Positions 8,289 to 19,747 of a stretch of DNA of 64,000 nucleotides are shown piece by piece. A program made the position numbers and the translations under genes. Within the stretch, counting starts at the first letter, position 1, and every line of letters starts with the position of its first letter. This stretch comes from Mesorhizobium erdmanii USDA 3471 (lineage in GTDB: Bacteria > Pseudomonadota > Alphaproteobacteria > Rhizobiales > Rhizobiaceae). The notes below the pieces were generated by a model that made no database searches, was not told the DNA's origin, and worked only from the letters and a program-made list of their open reading frames with translations. The stretch is taken from the NCBI RefSeq assembly GCF_000472705.1, contig NZ_AXAE01000008.1, forward strand, positions 186,001 to 250,000. The letters are read 5' to 3'.

Positions 8289-9563
8289 ATGAGCAAGGTC
8301 GGCAACAACAGCGGTGACTCGAAGAACACGCTTTATTGCTCGTTTTGCGGCAAAAGCCAGCATGAGGTGCGCAAGCTGATCGCCGGTCCGACGGTCTTCA
8401 TCTGCGACGAATGCGTCGAGCTTTGCATGGACATCATCCGCGAGGAGAACAAGACCTCGATGGTGAAGTCGCGCGAGGGCGTGCCGACACCACAGGAGAT
8501 CCTCAAGGTTCTCGATGACTATGTCATCGGCCAGCCCTACGCCAAGCGCGTGCTGTCGGTGGCCGTGCACAACCACTACAAGCGCCTCGCGCATGCCGGC
8601 AAGAACAACGACGTCGAACTGGCCAAGTCCAACATCCTGCTGATCGGCCCGACCGGCTGCGGCAAGACGCTGCTGGCGCAGACGCTGGCCCGCATCATCG
8701 ACGTGCCCTTCACCATGGCTGATGCCACGACGCTGACCGAAGCCGGTTATGTCGGCGAGGACGTCGAGAACATCATCCTGAAGCTGCTGCAGTCGGCCGA
8801 CTACAATGTCGAGCGCGCCCAGCGCGGCATCGTCTACATCGACGAGATCGACAAGATTTCGCGCAAGTCGGACAATCCCTCGATCACCCGCGACGTGTCG
8901 GGCGAGGGCGTGCAGCAGGCGCTGTTGAAGATCATGGAAGGCACGGTCGCCTCCGTGCCGCCGCAGGGCGGCAGGAAGCACCCGCAGCAGGAATTCCTGC
9001 AGGTCGACACCGCCAACATCCTGTTCATCTGTGGCGGTGCCTTCGCCGGGCTGGACAAGATCATCTCGGATCGCGGCAGAAAAACCTCGATCGGTTTCGG
9101 CGCCATCGTCGCTTCGCCGGAGGATCGCCGCACCGGTGATGTCTTCCGCCTGGTCGAGCCGGAGGATCTCCTAAAGTTCGGCCTCATTCCGGAGTTCGTC
9201 GGCCGCCTGCCGGTCCTGGCGACGCTGGAGGACCTCGACGAGCCGGCGCTGATCCAGATCCTGACCGAGCCGAAGAACGCCCTGGTCAAGCAGTATCAGC
9301 GTCTGTTCGAGATGGAAAATGTCGACCTGACCTTCCACGAGAACGCGCTCTCGGCAATCGCCAAGCGCGCGATCGAGCGCAAGACCGGCGCGCGCGGCCT
9401 GCGCTCGATCATGGAAGCGATCCTGCTCGACACCATGTTCGAACTGCCCGCGCTCGAAGGCGTGCGCGAAGTGGTGATTTCGGAGGAAGTGGTGACTGGC
9501 AGCGCCCGGCCGCTCTACATCTATTCCGAACAAAAGGAAAAGAAGGGCAATGTCAGCGCCTGA
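8289..9563 (+). CDS. clpX: ATP-dependent Clp protease ATP-binding subunit ClpX
   Basis: This is a 424-residue AAA+ unfoldase. The N-terminal zinc-binding domain has ligands C17, C20, C39 and C42. Walker A GPTGCGKT is at residues 120-127, and Walker B (VYIDEIDK) follows. The GYVGEDVE and RGLRSIMEA sequences are family hallmarks (pore and sensor-2 regions). It recognises tagged substrates, unfolds them and feeds ClpP. The length and domain order are complete. A GGACAG/AGGA-type ribosome site is just ahead of the ATG. It sits between clpP and lon, the conserved rhizobial order. Confidence 0.98.
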   Translation: MSKVGNNSGDSKNTLYCSFCGKSQHEVRKLIAGPTVFICDECVELCMDIIREENKTSMVKSREGVPTPQEILKVLDDYVIGQPYAKRVLSVAVHNHYKRLAHAGKNNDVELAKSNILLIGPTGCGKTLLAQTLARIIDVPFTMADATTLTEAGYVGEDVENIILKLLQSADYNVERAQRGIVYIDEIDKISRKSDNPSITRDVSGEGVQQALLKIMEGTVASVPPQGGRKHPQQEFLQVDTANILFICGGAFAGLDKIISDRGRKTSIGFGAIVASPEDRRTGDVFRLVEPEDLLKFGLIPEFVGRLPVLATLEDLDEPALIQILTEPKNALVKQYQRLFEMENVDLTFHENALSAIAKRAIERKTGARGLRSIMEAILLDTMFELPALEGVREVVISEEVVTGSARPLYIYSEQKEKKGNVSA

Positions 9564-9591
9564 CATGGCACTTGACCCGATATTTTTGTGG

Positions 9592-9616
9592 AACGGCGCC
9601 GTTGCGGCGCCGTTTT
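9592..9616 (+). terminator. Rho-independent terminator after clpX
   Basis: A perfect 9-bp GC-rich stem, AACGGCGCC/GGCGCCGTT, has a GTTGC loop and runs into TTTT, about 30 bases after the clpX stop. Confidence 0.8.
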
Positions 9617-9835
9617 GCTGTGAAGGGCACACGACCTCGGCGATGGAGTGGATTGCGGACGATGTTAACTCTTGATCTTTGCCCCGCCTGCATCCACCTA
9701 ACACGAGAAGGCCGAGGTGCCCGATTTCGTGCTGTAAAACTCCCGTCACAAACGGTGGTAGGCGGAACGATCCCCGGTCGTTAATATAAGATTCGCGGTT
9801 GGCCTGATGGTGGCCGCGACATGAAAGGTTGGACA

Positions 9836-12247
<2,412 letters not shown>

Positions 12248-12276
12248 TAATTCCTAAAGTTGCGACGCACAAACGG

Positions 12277-12303
12277 AAAGCCGGGCCCCGCGCCCGGCTT
12301 TTT
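12277..12303 (+). terminator. Rho-independent terminator after lon
   Basis: The stem AAAGCCGGGC/GCCCGGCTTT ends in a T-run, 30 bases after the lon stop. A second small palindrome (CCCGGAATTCCGGG, 12316-12329) followed by T-rich sequence may act as back-up. Confidence 0.85.
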
Positions 12304-12443
12304 CATGTGAAAAACCCCGGAATTCCGGGCTTTTTCCGCTTTTTTCCTGCCTTTTCGACTTGGTTGTGGGAACGCTTCTTTCTAAAGTCCGTTTCCTGCC
12401 GGATGAGTCGTTAGTTCCGGTGTTCTCATGGAAGGGAATTTTT

Positions 12444-12716
12444 ATGAACAAGAACGAACTGGTGTCCGCTGTCGCCGACGCCGCGAGCATTTCGAAGGGT
12501 GACGCGCAGTCGGCGGTCGACGCGGTATTTTCCGTGATCACCGGCGAACTGAAGAAGGGCGGCGATGTCCGGCTTGTCGGCTTTGGCAATTTCACCGTGT
12601 CAAAGCGTGCGGCCTCGACCGGCCGCAACCCGCAGACCGGCGCCGAAGTGAAGATCCCGGCGCGCACTGTGCCGAAGTTCTCGGCCGGCAAGGGCCTCAA
12701 GGACGCCGTCAACTAA
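12444..12716 (+). CDS. hupB: DNA-binding protein HU
   Basis: This is a 90-residue HU-family nucleoid protein. The DNA-binding beta arm carries the family signature GFGNFTVSKRAASTGRNPQTG, and the proline that intercalates into DNA lies in the RNPQTG loop. It is full length. The start is the ATG at MNKNELVSAV with AAGGGAA upstream; longer in-frame readings run into the lon terminator region. The gene directly follows lon, as in many proteobacteria, but terminators on both sides make it a single-gene unit. Confidence 0.97.
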   Translation: MNKNELVSAVADAASISKGDAQSAVDAVFSVITGELKKGGDVRLVGFGNFTVSKRAASTGRNPQTGAEVKIPARTVPKFSAGKGLKDAVN

Positions 12717-12740
12717 GACCATTTATTTTTGTGAGACCAG

Positions 12741-12766
12741 AAAAGCCGGGCTTGCCCGGCTTTTCA
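12741..12766 (+). terminator. Rho-independent terminator after HU gene
   Basis: A near-perfect 11-bp stem AAAAGCCGGGC/GCCCGGCTTTT lies 25 bases after the stop. A-run and T-run flanks make it potentially bidirectional, also serving the convergent aldo/keto reductase gene. Confidence 0.85.
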
Positions 12767-12808
12767 TTTTTATGGCGCATGCGGTGGGTCGCATCCGAAG
12801 CCCGCAAA

Positions 12809-13831
12809 TCATGCGGTCGGCGCCTCGGCGCGCATCAGGCCTTCCTTTTTGAGATCGGCCCAGAGCGCCGCGGGCAGTTTCGCATCGAGCAGTGACCGGT
12901 TGCTTTCGACTTCGCTTGGCCGCTGGCCGCCAGGGATTACCGAGACGACGCAAGGGTGCAGCAGCGGGAATTGCAGCGCCGCCTCGATCAGCCTGATGCC
13001 ATGGCGTTTGCAGATAGCCTCGATGCCGGCGACCCGCTCGAGAATGTCCTTGGGCGCTTCGGAATAGTTGTAGTAGGCGCCCGGCTTCGGTCCTGTCGCC
13101 AGGATGCCGGAATTGTAGGGGCCGCCGAGCACGATGCCGATGCCACGCCTCTGGCAGAGCGGCAGGAAGGATGTGAGCGCCTCCTGTTCCAGCAGCGTGT
13201 AGCGCCCAGCGAGCAGGAACAGGTCGAAATCGCCACGCTCGGCCAGGGTCTGGGCAACCTGCCATTCATTGATGCCGCCGCCGAACGCCTTGATCACACC
13301 CTGGTCGCGCAGCGACAGCAGCCCATAGTAACCCGAGCGCATGAACTCCTCGATGCGCTGGTCGGATGCGTCCTTGCTGCCATGCGTGAAGATGTCGACA
13401 TCGTGCACGAACAGGATGTCGATGCGGTCGACACCAAGGCGCTCGAGCGAGGCCTCGAACGAGCGCATCACTCCATCATAGCTGTAGTCGTACACCTCGC
13501 GCCGCGATGGCGTGTCGAAGAACTTGCCGATGCCCGTGCGCTCTTCCGGCGGGCAGGCGCGCATCAGGCGGCCGACCTTGCTCGACAGCACATAGTCGTC
13601 ACGTTTCTTGCCGCGCAGGAACGGGTTGAGCCGTGTTTCCGACAGGCCGAGCCCGTAGAGCGGCGCGGTGTCGAAGTAGCGGCAGCCGGTCGCCCAGGCG
13701 GTCTCCAGCGTGGCACTGGCATCCTCGTCCGAAACGGCGCGGTAGAGATTGCCGAGCGGCGCCGTGCCGAAGCCAAGCTCAGTGAAGGTGATGCCGCCAT
13801 TGCCGATGCGGTCGAAATGCCGGGTCTTCAT
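12809..13831 (-). CDS. Aldo/keto reductase, L-fucose/D-threo-aldose 1-dehydrogenase type
   Basis: This is a 340-residue TIM-barrel NAD(P)-dependent oxidoreductase. The opening GGITFTELGFGTAPLGNL, the catalytic-tetrad region YFDTAPLYGLGLSE (Asp and Tyr) and the conserved Lys in LSSKVGR place it in the branch that oxidises aldoses such as L-fucose at C1 to lactones. Its neighbours fit sugar catabolism: a hexuloisomerase-like SIS protein is divergent from it, and FucU and a sugar importer lie further along. The specific aldose cannot be assigned. Confidence 0.85.
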   Translation of the reverse strand: MKTRHFDRIGNGGITFTELGFGTAPLGNLYRAVSDEDASATLETAWATGCRYFDTAPLYGLGLSETRLNPFLRGKKRDDYVLSSKVGRLMRACPPEERTGIGKFFDTPSRREVYDYSYDGVMRSFEASLERLGVDRIDILFVHDVDIFTHGSKDASDQRIEEFMRSGYYGLLSLRDQGVIKAFGGGINEWQVAQTLAERGDFDLFLLAGRYTLLEQEALTSFLPLCQRRGIGIVLGGPYNSGILATGPKPGAYYNYSEAPKDILERVAGIEAICKRHGIRLIEAALQFPLLHPCVVSVIPGGQRPSEVESNRSLLDAKLPAALWADLKKEGLMRAEAPTA

Positions 13832-14007
13832 ATGCTGTTGTTCGCCTCGTTTGATTTGTCTGACATGACACTATCATGCCTGTGGCCAGGCAAAAGCGTC
13901 GCGGACCGTTGGACACGCATTTTCGCGGTTGCTAGCATGAATGAAATCAAGCTGTTCAAAGGCTGCGAAAGCGACGCTTGCGGGAGGATTTCGATGGCAG
14001 GTTCGCG

Positions 14008-14574
14008 GTGAGCGAAAACGACGGAAGCCTGTTCGAGACAGCACTCGGCGAACTCAGCGACGTGCTGGCGCGCGTCGACCAGAGCCGCATCGACGCTGCC
14101 TGCGAGCTGCTGGCAGGAGCCAGGCAGATCGTCGTCTATGGCTGCGGCCGCGAGGCCTTGCAGGTCAAGGGTTTTGCCATGCGGCTCTATCATCTCGGCC
14201 TGCCGGTCTCGGTGGTCGGTGACATGACCACGCCGCCGCTGGGGCCTGGTGACGTCTTCCTGGCCAGTTCCGGGCCGGGCGAGACCTCGACGGTTCTGAC
14301 CTTGATGCGCGTCGCGCGCGATGCCGGCGCGACCGTCCTGCTGCTGACCGCCCAGGCCGGCGCCAGTGCGGCGAAACTGGCCGACGCCACGCTGCTCATC
14401 CCGGCCCAGACCATGGCCAATGACCAGGGGCCCCGGAAAACGTCGGTGCTGCCGATGGGCTCGGTGTTCGAAGGCGCGCTGTTCCTGCTGTTCGAGGTGA
14501 TGGTGCTGAAGCTCAGATCCCTGACCGGTGCGTCGCCCGAAGCCATGCGCGCGCGCCACACCAACATGGAATAG
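14008..14574 (+). CDS. SIS-domain protein resembling 6-phospho-3-hexuloisomerase
   Basis: This is a 188-residue single SIS domain. The segments VYGCGRE, FAMRLYHLGLPVSVVGD and SSGPGETSTVL are those of the PHI/HxlB group, which isomerises hexulose 6-phosphate and fructose 6-phosphate in the ribulose-monophosphate route. In organisms without that route, members act on other sugar phosphates. No HPS partner is visible. The start is uncertain: the GTG used here overlaps the stop of a five-codon ATG ORF that owns the only good SD (see findings), and TTG at 13978 is an alternative. The creatininase-like gene starts three bases after its stop, so the two form an operon. Confidence 0.8.
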   Translation: MSENDGSLFETALGELSDVLARVDQSRIDAACELLAGARQIVVYGCGREALQVKGFAMRLYHLGLPVSVVGDMTTPPLGPGDVFLASSGPGETSTVLTLMRVARDAGATVLLLTAQAGASAAKLADATLLIPAQTMANDQGPRKTSVLPMGSVFEGALFLLFEVMVLKLRSLTGASPEAMRARHTNME

Positions 14575-14577
14575 ATC

Positions 14578-15321
14578 ATGCGCTATGAGCTGATGCTGCC
14601 GCACCAGATCCGCAAGGCGATCGCTGAGAATTGGCCGGTCGCGCTACCGCTCGGCGTGCTCGAATACCATGGCGAGCATATGGCCGTCGGCATGGACACG
14701 CTGGCTGTCATCAAGACGCTGGAACTGTTCGAGAATGAGAGGGACGTCGTTATCCTGCCGCCCTTCTACTATGGCGCGGCGAGCTACGCGGTGGCGCCGC
14801 CGGAAGGCAGCGGTTCGGTGCAGGTCGGCGGCAATCAGCTGGCGCCGTTCGGCGAGGAACTGTTCTACAGCCTGCTGCGCATCGGCTTCCGCAATATCCA
14901 CGCCATCATCCACCACCAGACCGAGAATTTCGCCGCCGGCATGCCGACCGATCTCGCCTTCAAGACCGCTGGCCGCCAGGCGATCTTTCGGTTTCTCGAG
15001 AAGCAGCGCGGCGAGGGCTGGTGGGGCTCCGAGACGATGGCCGACTATTATGCCGGACATGCCGCGGGCGAAAACTTCTTCAACTGGGTGCAGGTGCATC
15101 CGCTGATGCCGGCCGCCATGAACGGCAAGTACCCATTCGATCATGCCGGCATTGGCGAGACCTCGCTGATGCTGGCGCTATGCCCGGAGGCTGTCGATGC
15201 CGCCCGCTTTGCCGACAATACCGGCTGGTATACGGCAAGCGCCAAGGAGGCGTCCGCGGAACTCGGGCGCAAGGGCGTTGCCATGATCATGAATCATCTG
15301 AGGGCGATCCTGCAGCCTTGA
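14578..15321 (+). CDS. Creatininase-family amidohydrolase
   Basis: This is a 247-residue metal-dependent amidohydrolase. The N-terminal PLGVLEYHGEHMAVGMDTL holds the E, H and D metal ligands of the creatininase fold, and HHQTENFAAG continues the active site. Family members open cyclic amides (creatinine) or act in riboflavin/F420 and mycofactocin-type pathways, so the substrate here is open. It is tightly linked to the SIS-domain gene upstream (three-base gap), which suggests a joint role in processing a sugar-derived compound, not creatinine itself. It is convergent with the ABC-importer operon. Confidence 0.82.
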   Translation: MRYELMLPHQIRKAIAENWPVALPLGVLEYHGEHMAVGMDTLAVIKTLELFENERDVVILPPFYYGAASYAVAPPEGSGSVQVGGNQLAPFGEELFYSLLRIGFRNIHAIIHHQTENFAAGMPTDLAFKTAGRQAIFRFLEKQRGEGWWGSETMADYYAGHAAGENFFNWVQVHPLMPAAMNGKYPFDHAGIGETSLMLALCPEAVDAARFADNTGWYTASAKEASAELGRKGVAMIMNHLRAILQP

Positions 15322-15333
15322 CGCTATAAGCAG

Positions 15334-15654
15334 TCACATCCCGGAAGAGCGGGCGCGCTGTTTCTCGGCCAGATACTCGGCCCTCGATTTGTTTGGATCG
15401 CTTCTGGTGACTACCGCCCAGAGGAAGGTACCGGCGCCGCCAATGGCCAGGATGACGAAGATCGCCATGCCGAGCGGAAAGAACCGCGTGTACAAGCCCG
15501 TGAGCAGCATGATCAGCCCGCCGGACAGCATCGCCAGCACAAAGCCGGCAATGACAGCGCGGCCTTGCCAGGCGATCGGCATGACCTTGCCGTAGCGGTC
15601 CCGGCCGACATAACCGGCACGCAAGGTGCGCGCGAACCAGTACTGGTTGGCCAT
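15334..15654 (-). CDS. Small two-helix membrane protein of the sugar importer operon
   Basis: This is a 106-residue protein with two predicted transmembrane helices (about residues 33-55 and 60-83) and a basic C-terminus. Its start follows the end of the second permease gene by one base, so it is the last gene of the importer operon. Small membrane proteins of this type occur next to some CUT1 transporters, for example the rhizobial glycerol system, where their role is unknown. No homologous family is recognised with certainty. Confidence 0.7.
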   Translation of the reverse strand: MANQYWFARTLRAGYVGRDRYGKVMPIAWQGRAVIAGFVLAMLSGGLIMLLTGLYTRFFPLGMAIFVILAIGGAGTFLWAVVTRSDPNKSRAEYLAEKQRARSSGM

Positions 15655-15655
15655 G

Positions 15656-16573
15656 TCACTTCACGGCTCCCGCCGTCATGCCCATGATGAGATAGCGTTC
15701 GAGTGCGATGCCGATGACCGCCAGTGGCGCGATCGCCGCGGTGGCAAGCGCGGCCATCGACCACCAGTTGATGCCTTGCGAGCCTGTCTGGCTGGCGACC
15801 ATGACGGGAATGGTCTTGGCATCTGTCGAGGTCAGAAGCGCGGCGAAGAAATACTCGTTCCAGCATAGCACCATCGCCAGGATGAAGGCGGCGACCATGC
15901 CCGGCAGCGCGATCGGCATGACGATGCGGAAGAACGCGCCCCAGATCGACAGGCCATCGACAAGGGCGGCTTCTTCCAATTCGACCGGGATCGAGTTGAA
16001 CTGGTCACGCATGATCCAGATGACGATCGGCAGCACCATCAGCGTGTAGAGCAGGATCAAACCGAGGCGCGTGTCGAGCAGGCCGACTTCGCGGTAGAGC
16101 ACCAGGAAGGGCAGAGCGAGTACCACGGGCGGCAGGATCAGCTGCGACAGGAAAAAGAAGGAGATGTCCTCGTTCTTGAACCAGGCGAATTTGTAGCGAT
16201 AGCGGGTGAGGCCGTATGCGGCCAGGCTGCCGATGACGATGGCAAGGCTCGATGCGCCTACCGAGGTGATGACCGAGTTCATGAATCGCTTGAAGAACTC
16301 ATCGCGTACCGTGGAGGTCTGGAAGATCGAATCCGGCGACAGGCCGAGCGAACGCCAGCCCTTCCAGTCCGGCTGGAAATCGATGAAGGGGATCAGGTGG
16401 CCTTGCGTGACGTCCACCGCCGATTTGAACGAGGTCGTTATCGTCCAGTAGATCGGGAACAGGCAGATGAAGGCCCAGAAGACGAGCGCGCCGTAGATGA
16501 AGACGCGGCTGGTGATGAAGCTCGCCGGAGAGCGGATTTCGGAAACGGTATAGTCGGTGGTCTGAACGCTCAT
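15656..16573 (-). CDS. Carbohydrate ABC transporter permease (MalG/UgpE type)
   Basis: This is a 305-residue inner-membrane permease with six predicted helices. The EAA loop, which contacts the ATPase, reads EEAALVDGLSIWGAFFRIVMP. It pairs with the MalF-type permease encoded 11 bases upstream and the binding protein before it. The start is MSVQTTDYTV, placed just downstream of the previous stop. It belongs to the CUT1 family of sugar importers. The substrate is not readable from the permease. Confidence 0.93.
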   Translation of the reverse strand: MSVQTTDYTVSEIRSPASFITSRVFIYGALVFWAFICLFPIYWTITTSFKSAVDVTQGHLIPFIDFQPDWKGWRSLGLSPDSIFQTSTVRDEFFKRFMNSVITSVGASSLAIVIGSLAAYGLTRYRYKFAWFKNEDISFFFLSQLILPPVVLALPFLVLYREVGLLDTRLGLILLYTLMVLPIVIWIMRDQFNSIPVELEEAALVDGLSIWGAFFRIVMPIALPGMVAAFILAMVLCWNEYFFAALLTSTDAKTIPVMVASQTGSQGINWWSMAALATAAIAPLAVIGIALERYLIMGMTAGAVK

Positions 16574-16584
16574 GATCCGGCCAC

Positions 16585-17706
16585 TCAGTTGACGTTGCGC
16601 ACGAAGCGGTTGGCGAGCTTCAACAGCCAGGTCACGAACACGACGATGATGACGAGATAGGCCATCGCCAGCATGGTGCCGTAGCCGACATTCGAGCGGT
16701 CGCGGTATTCGCGGTAGATGAAGCTCGACACGGAATCGGTCGCTCCGCCCGGGCCGCCCGACGTCACCGTGATGATGATGTCGGCGAGCTTCAGCTTGAA
16801 GATGATGCGCAGGATCACCGCCGTTACCGAAACCGGCAGCATCAGCGGGAAGGTGACCTGCCAAAAGGTCTGCCATGCGTTGGCGCCGTCGACGCGCGCC
16901 GCTTCCAGCACCTCGCGCGACATTGCCTGCAGGCCGGCAAGCAGCATAATCATCATGAACGGAATGAAGGTCCACGCATCGAGCAGCATGACCGAGATGC
17001 GCGCGGTGATCGGATCGGAGAAGAAGGCCGGGTTTTCCCAGCCGAGATGGCGCGCCAGCGTCGCCGCCGGCCCGAACCGGTACTCCATCAGCGATTTACC
17101 GATCATCCACGATACCGCCACCGGCGACAGCATCAGCGGCATCAGGAAGACGACACGGAAGAACTTTCGCGCCCGAATCTGCGCGTTGAGTAGCAGCGCC
17201 AGACCGAAGGCGATGACATATTCGACTAGCACCGCCAGCACATAGAGCACCATGTTGAACAGCGCATTGCGGTAGTAGGGATCGCTCAGCATCTGCCAGA
17301 AATTATCTAGCCCGTTGAACCTGCGGCCATTGAAGGAACTGAGGTTCCAGTCGGTGAGCGCGATGTAGAACCCGAACAGCGTCGGGAAGATGACCATGGC
17401 GATGGTGAAGAGCAGCGCAGGCAGCAGGAACAGCGCGCGCTGGCCGTCCTCGCCGCGGGTCAGCACTTGGCCAATGCCGATTGCCACGCCCCACAGCACG
17501 TAGGCATAGACAACGGGCCGCCAAGTCTCGAAGCCGATCGTGTCGACCTCGCTCTTGTAGAGGATCTGAAGCAGGATCGTCGCCAACAAGCCGATCGTCG
17601 CCGCAGCCATAAGCGCCCAGCCAAGCCGTTTGCGGGCAGGAGAGATCAGATCGTAGGGGGCGGCATCTGCCGGCCACTGGTTCGCGGTCGAAGTCTGGTC
17701 AGCCAC
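16585..17706 (-). CDS. Carbohydrate ABC transporter permease (MalF/UgpA type)
   Basis: This is a 373-residue permease with the EAA loop (LEAARVDGANAWQTFWQVTFP) near the C-terminus and an extended N-terminus ahead of six helices. The GTG start (VADQTSTANQ) is preferred. An ATG 27 codons earlier would begin five bases after the binding-protein stop and place a strong hairpin inside the coding region. GGGCGAGA lies ahead of the GTG. The gene is the middle of the binding protein-permease-permease operon. Confidence 0.9.
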   Translation of the reverse strand: MADQTSTANQWPADAAPYDLISPARKRLGWALMAAATIGLLATILLQILYKSEVDTIGFETWRPVVYAYVLWGVAIGIGQVLTRGEDGQRALFLLPALLFTIAMVIFPTLFGFYIALTDWNLSSFNGRRFNGLDNFWQMLSDPYYRNALFNMVLYVLAVLVEYVIAFGLALLLNAQIRARKFFRVVFLMPLMLSPVAVSWMIGKSLMEYRFGPAATLARHLGWENPAFFSDPITARISVMLLDAWTFIPFMMIMLLAGLQAMSREVLEAARVDGANAWQTFWQVTFPLMLPVSVTAVILRIIFKLKLADIIITVTSGGPGGATDSVSSFIYREYRDRSNVGYGTMLAMAYLVIIVVFVTWLLKLANRFVRNVN

Positions 17707-17754
17707 AAATCTCGCCCGTTTGGAAGGCCCCTCTTGGAGCCGGAGCCGAAGGCT

Positions 17755-17780
17755 GTGGTCCGGCGTTGCCGCCGGACCAC
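17755..17780 (-). terminator. Stem-loop between binding protein and permease genes
   Basis: A perfect 10-bp inverted repeat (GTGGTCCGGC/GCCGGACCAC, 6-base loop) has no T-tract. It lies 14 bases after the binding-protein stop. In CUT1 operons such hairpins protect the upstream mRNA and give high binding-protein expression relative to permeases. Confidence 0.7.
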
Positions 17781-17794
17781 GGTTCATAGGCAGC

Positions 17795-19459
17795 CTACAT
17801 GCCGAGCGAGGCCTTGTAGAGCTTCACTTGCTTCTCGCGACCGATCTGGTCTGTCAGCTTTTCCCAGGCGGCGGCGATGGCATCGGCGCCTTCCTGCGCC
17901 TTCATCTTGCCGGCGAAGGTGTTGGCCAAAATATCCTCGGCAGCGCTGTAGTACTGGAAGATGCCGGGGATGCGCGGCTCGATCGCGCCGTTCGGATGGT
18001 TATAGGAGTTGAACTGGGAATCGAGGTAACTCGTGATGAATGCCTTGTCGTAGCCGGCGGCCACCCATTCGTCGATGTCGTGCTGGCTGTTGCGGTAGCA
18101 CTGGAAGCCGGACGGATACATCGCTGTCCAGATCGCCAGATCCTTGCCACCGAGATGCGCCGCTGCGCTCCATGCGGCCTTTTGCTTCTTCGGATCGCTG
18201 TCGACGCGGGCCATGACATAGACGCCCCATCCGAGATAAGCGAGGTTGGGCGCATAGTTCGGTCCGCTCGGCAGCTTGTCCCATTTACCGGTCTTGGAAT
18301 TGTAGACGTCATCCGAGCCCGGCAGGATGTCGAAACCGCAAAGGTCGCCAATCACGGACGAATCGTTGGTTTTGACGTTGGAGCCGATGTCGCCCCACCA
18401 GGGGATCATCGAGCCCGTGCCAGCCAGGAACTGCTGGAAGCCGGTGGTGTTGGGGTCGGCGTTGATCTGGTCCGCGGGTTCGGACGGCAGCGCGTCAATG
18501 ACGTCCTGGATGGCGCGCACCCAGGCCGGATTGTTGATGCGCGGCTTCATCGTGTCGGCGTCGAACAGCCACGCCTTGTCATCGGGATGCTTGGCGTAAG
18601 CGGTGGCGCGGCTGCCGAGAAAGTAGAAGCCGAACCCGCCCCATGGCTTGGGCGCGTCGAGATAGCCATAGACGTCCTGGCCCTTGAATTTCTTGCCTTT
18701 GAGGAACTTGGTGACGGCCTGCACCTGCTGCCAGGTCTTCGGCACGCCCCATTCGCCGGCACCGCCGCTGTCCTTCCACTGCTTGGCGAGGTCGGCATCG
18801 GCGAACACGTCGGTCCGGTAGTTGAAATTGTGCGTGTCGCCGTCGATGGTTACGCGATACTGCTTGCCATCCCAGGTGCCGACTGGCGGCTTCAGATAAT
18901 TGACCAGGTCGTCGATATCGATCTGCTTCTTGACCCAGTCCGGCATTACCGAAGTGAGCCCCTTGCCGCAGACATCGCCTTCGAAAGGCGCGCCCATCTC
19001 GGCAATATCGAAATCGACGGTTCCGGTGGCGATCGACTGCTGCAGGCGGGCATTGTAGTCGGCCTGCGCCAGGTCGATCCAGCTGATCTTGGCGCCGGTA
19101 TAGGCTTCCCATGGCTTCAGGAAGCCACGGAACAGCACGTTGTGCAGGTTTTGGTTGTTGAGGCCCATGAACTTGAGCTCGACACCGGCGAACTCGCCTT
19201 CCTTGACGTTGGCTTTGGTCGCTTCGAGGCAGAGTTCGCCGACCTTCTGGAAATCGGCGTCGGTCGGTTGGCCCTTGCCAACGCCGGGAATCTGCAGGAT
19301 TTTCGCACGAAGTTCGCTTGCCGCCGATGCAGGACGCGTCGAGGCGCCGAGCCCAACGCCGGATGCCGCCGCGATCGCGGCCATGCTGGCCGCACCCTTC
19401 AAGACGTCACGCCTCGTGGCACCGGCGCGAACCAGTTTCTCGTAAATATCTGTTTTCAT
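17795..19459 (-). CDS. Extracellular solute-binding protein of sugar ABC importer (Tat signal)
   Basis: This is a 554-residue periplasmic binding protein, longer than the usual 400-450 residues. The N-terminus has a twin-arginine motif (ATRRDVLKGAAS) and then a hydrophobic stretch ending STRPASAAS, so export is probably by Tat as a folded protein. The mature part has the family-1 binding protein pattern, with an Asn/Trp-rich ligand region (GTGSMIPWWGDIG). The length and presence of a small membrane protein recall the rhizobial glycerol transporter GlpV, but only one ATPase gene is present, so the ligand stays open. GAGGAACAG precedes the ATG. The ATPase gene is divergent. Confidence 0.88.
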   Translation of the reverse strand: MKTDIYEKLVRAGATRRDVLKGAASMAAIAAASGVGLGASTRPASAASELRAKILQIPGVGKGQPTDADFQKVGELCLEATKANVKEGEFAGVELKFMGLNNQNLHNVLFRGFLKPWEAYTGAKISWIDLAQADYNARLQQSIATGTVDFDIAEMGAPFEGDVCGKGLTSVMPDWVKKQIDIDDLVNYLKPPVGTWDGKQYRVTIDGDTHNFNYRTDVFADADLAKQWKDSGGAGEWGVPKTWQQVQAVTKFLKGKKFKGQDVYGYLDAPKPWGGFGFYFLGSRATAYAKHPDDKAWLFDADTMKPRINNPAWVRAIQDVIDALPSEPADQINADPNTTGFQQFLAGTGSMIPWWGDIGSNVKTNDSSVIGDLCGFDILPGSDDVYNSKTGKWDKLPSGPNYAPNLAYLGWGVYVMARVDSDPKKQKAAWSAAAHLGGKDLAIWTAMYPSGFQCYRNSQHDIDEWVAAGYDKAFITSYLDSQFNSYNHPNGAIEPRIPGIFQYYSAAEDILANTFAGKMKAQEGADAIAAAWEKLTDQIGREKQVKLYKASLGM

Positions 19460-19747
19460 GGACTGTTCCTCCCAGAACATCAGTGTGAATTGATGTGGCC
19501 ACCTGTCGGACGCTGAAGCACCATTGTGCTCCCGGCTCGGAAACGGATTAGGCAGGACCCCACCCTGCGTCGATTGATGTTCCGATTGCGGATCGGTGCC
19601 GACATTTGGACCAGCGCCCGCCACTATTCTCACAACCAAACGCCGTGTCAACGAGCACGGGTTTTTATCTATAAGAGACCGACTTGCCCTGACAGGTCGC
19701 GTTGGTTAGCTTCTGCGCCTACGGCCGATGGAGCCGATGGGGGAGAT

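Noticed and set aside
9661..9720. Sigma-32-type promoter for lon
   Set aside because: CTTG near 9671 is followed at the right distance by CCACCTAA, which fits the -10 consensus poorly.
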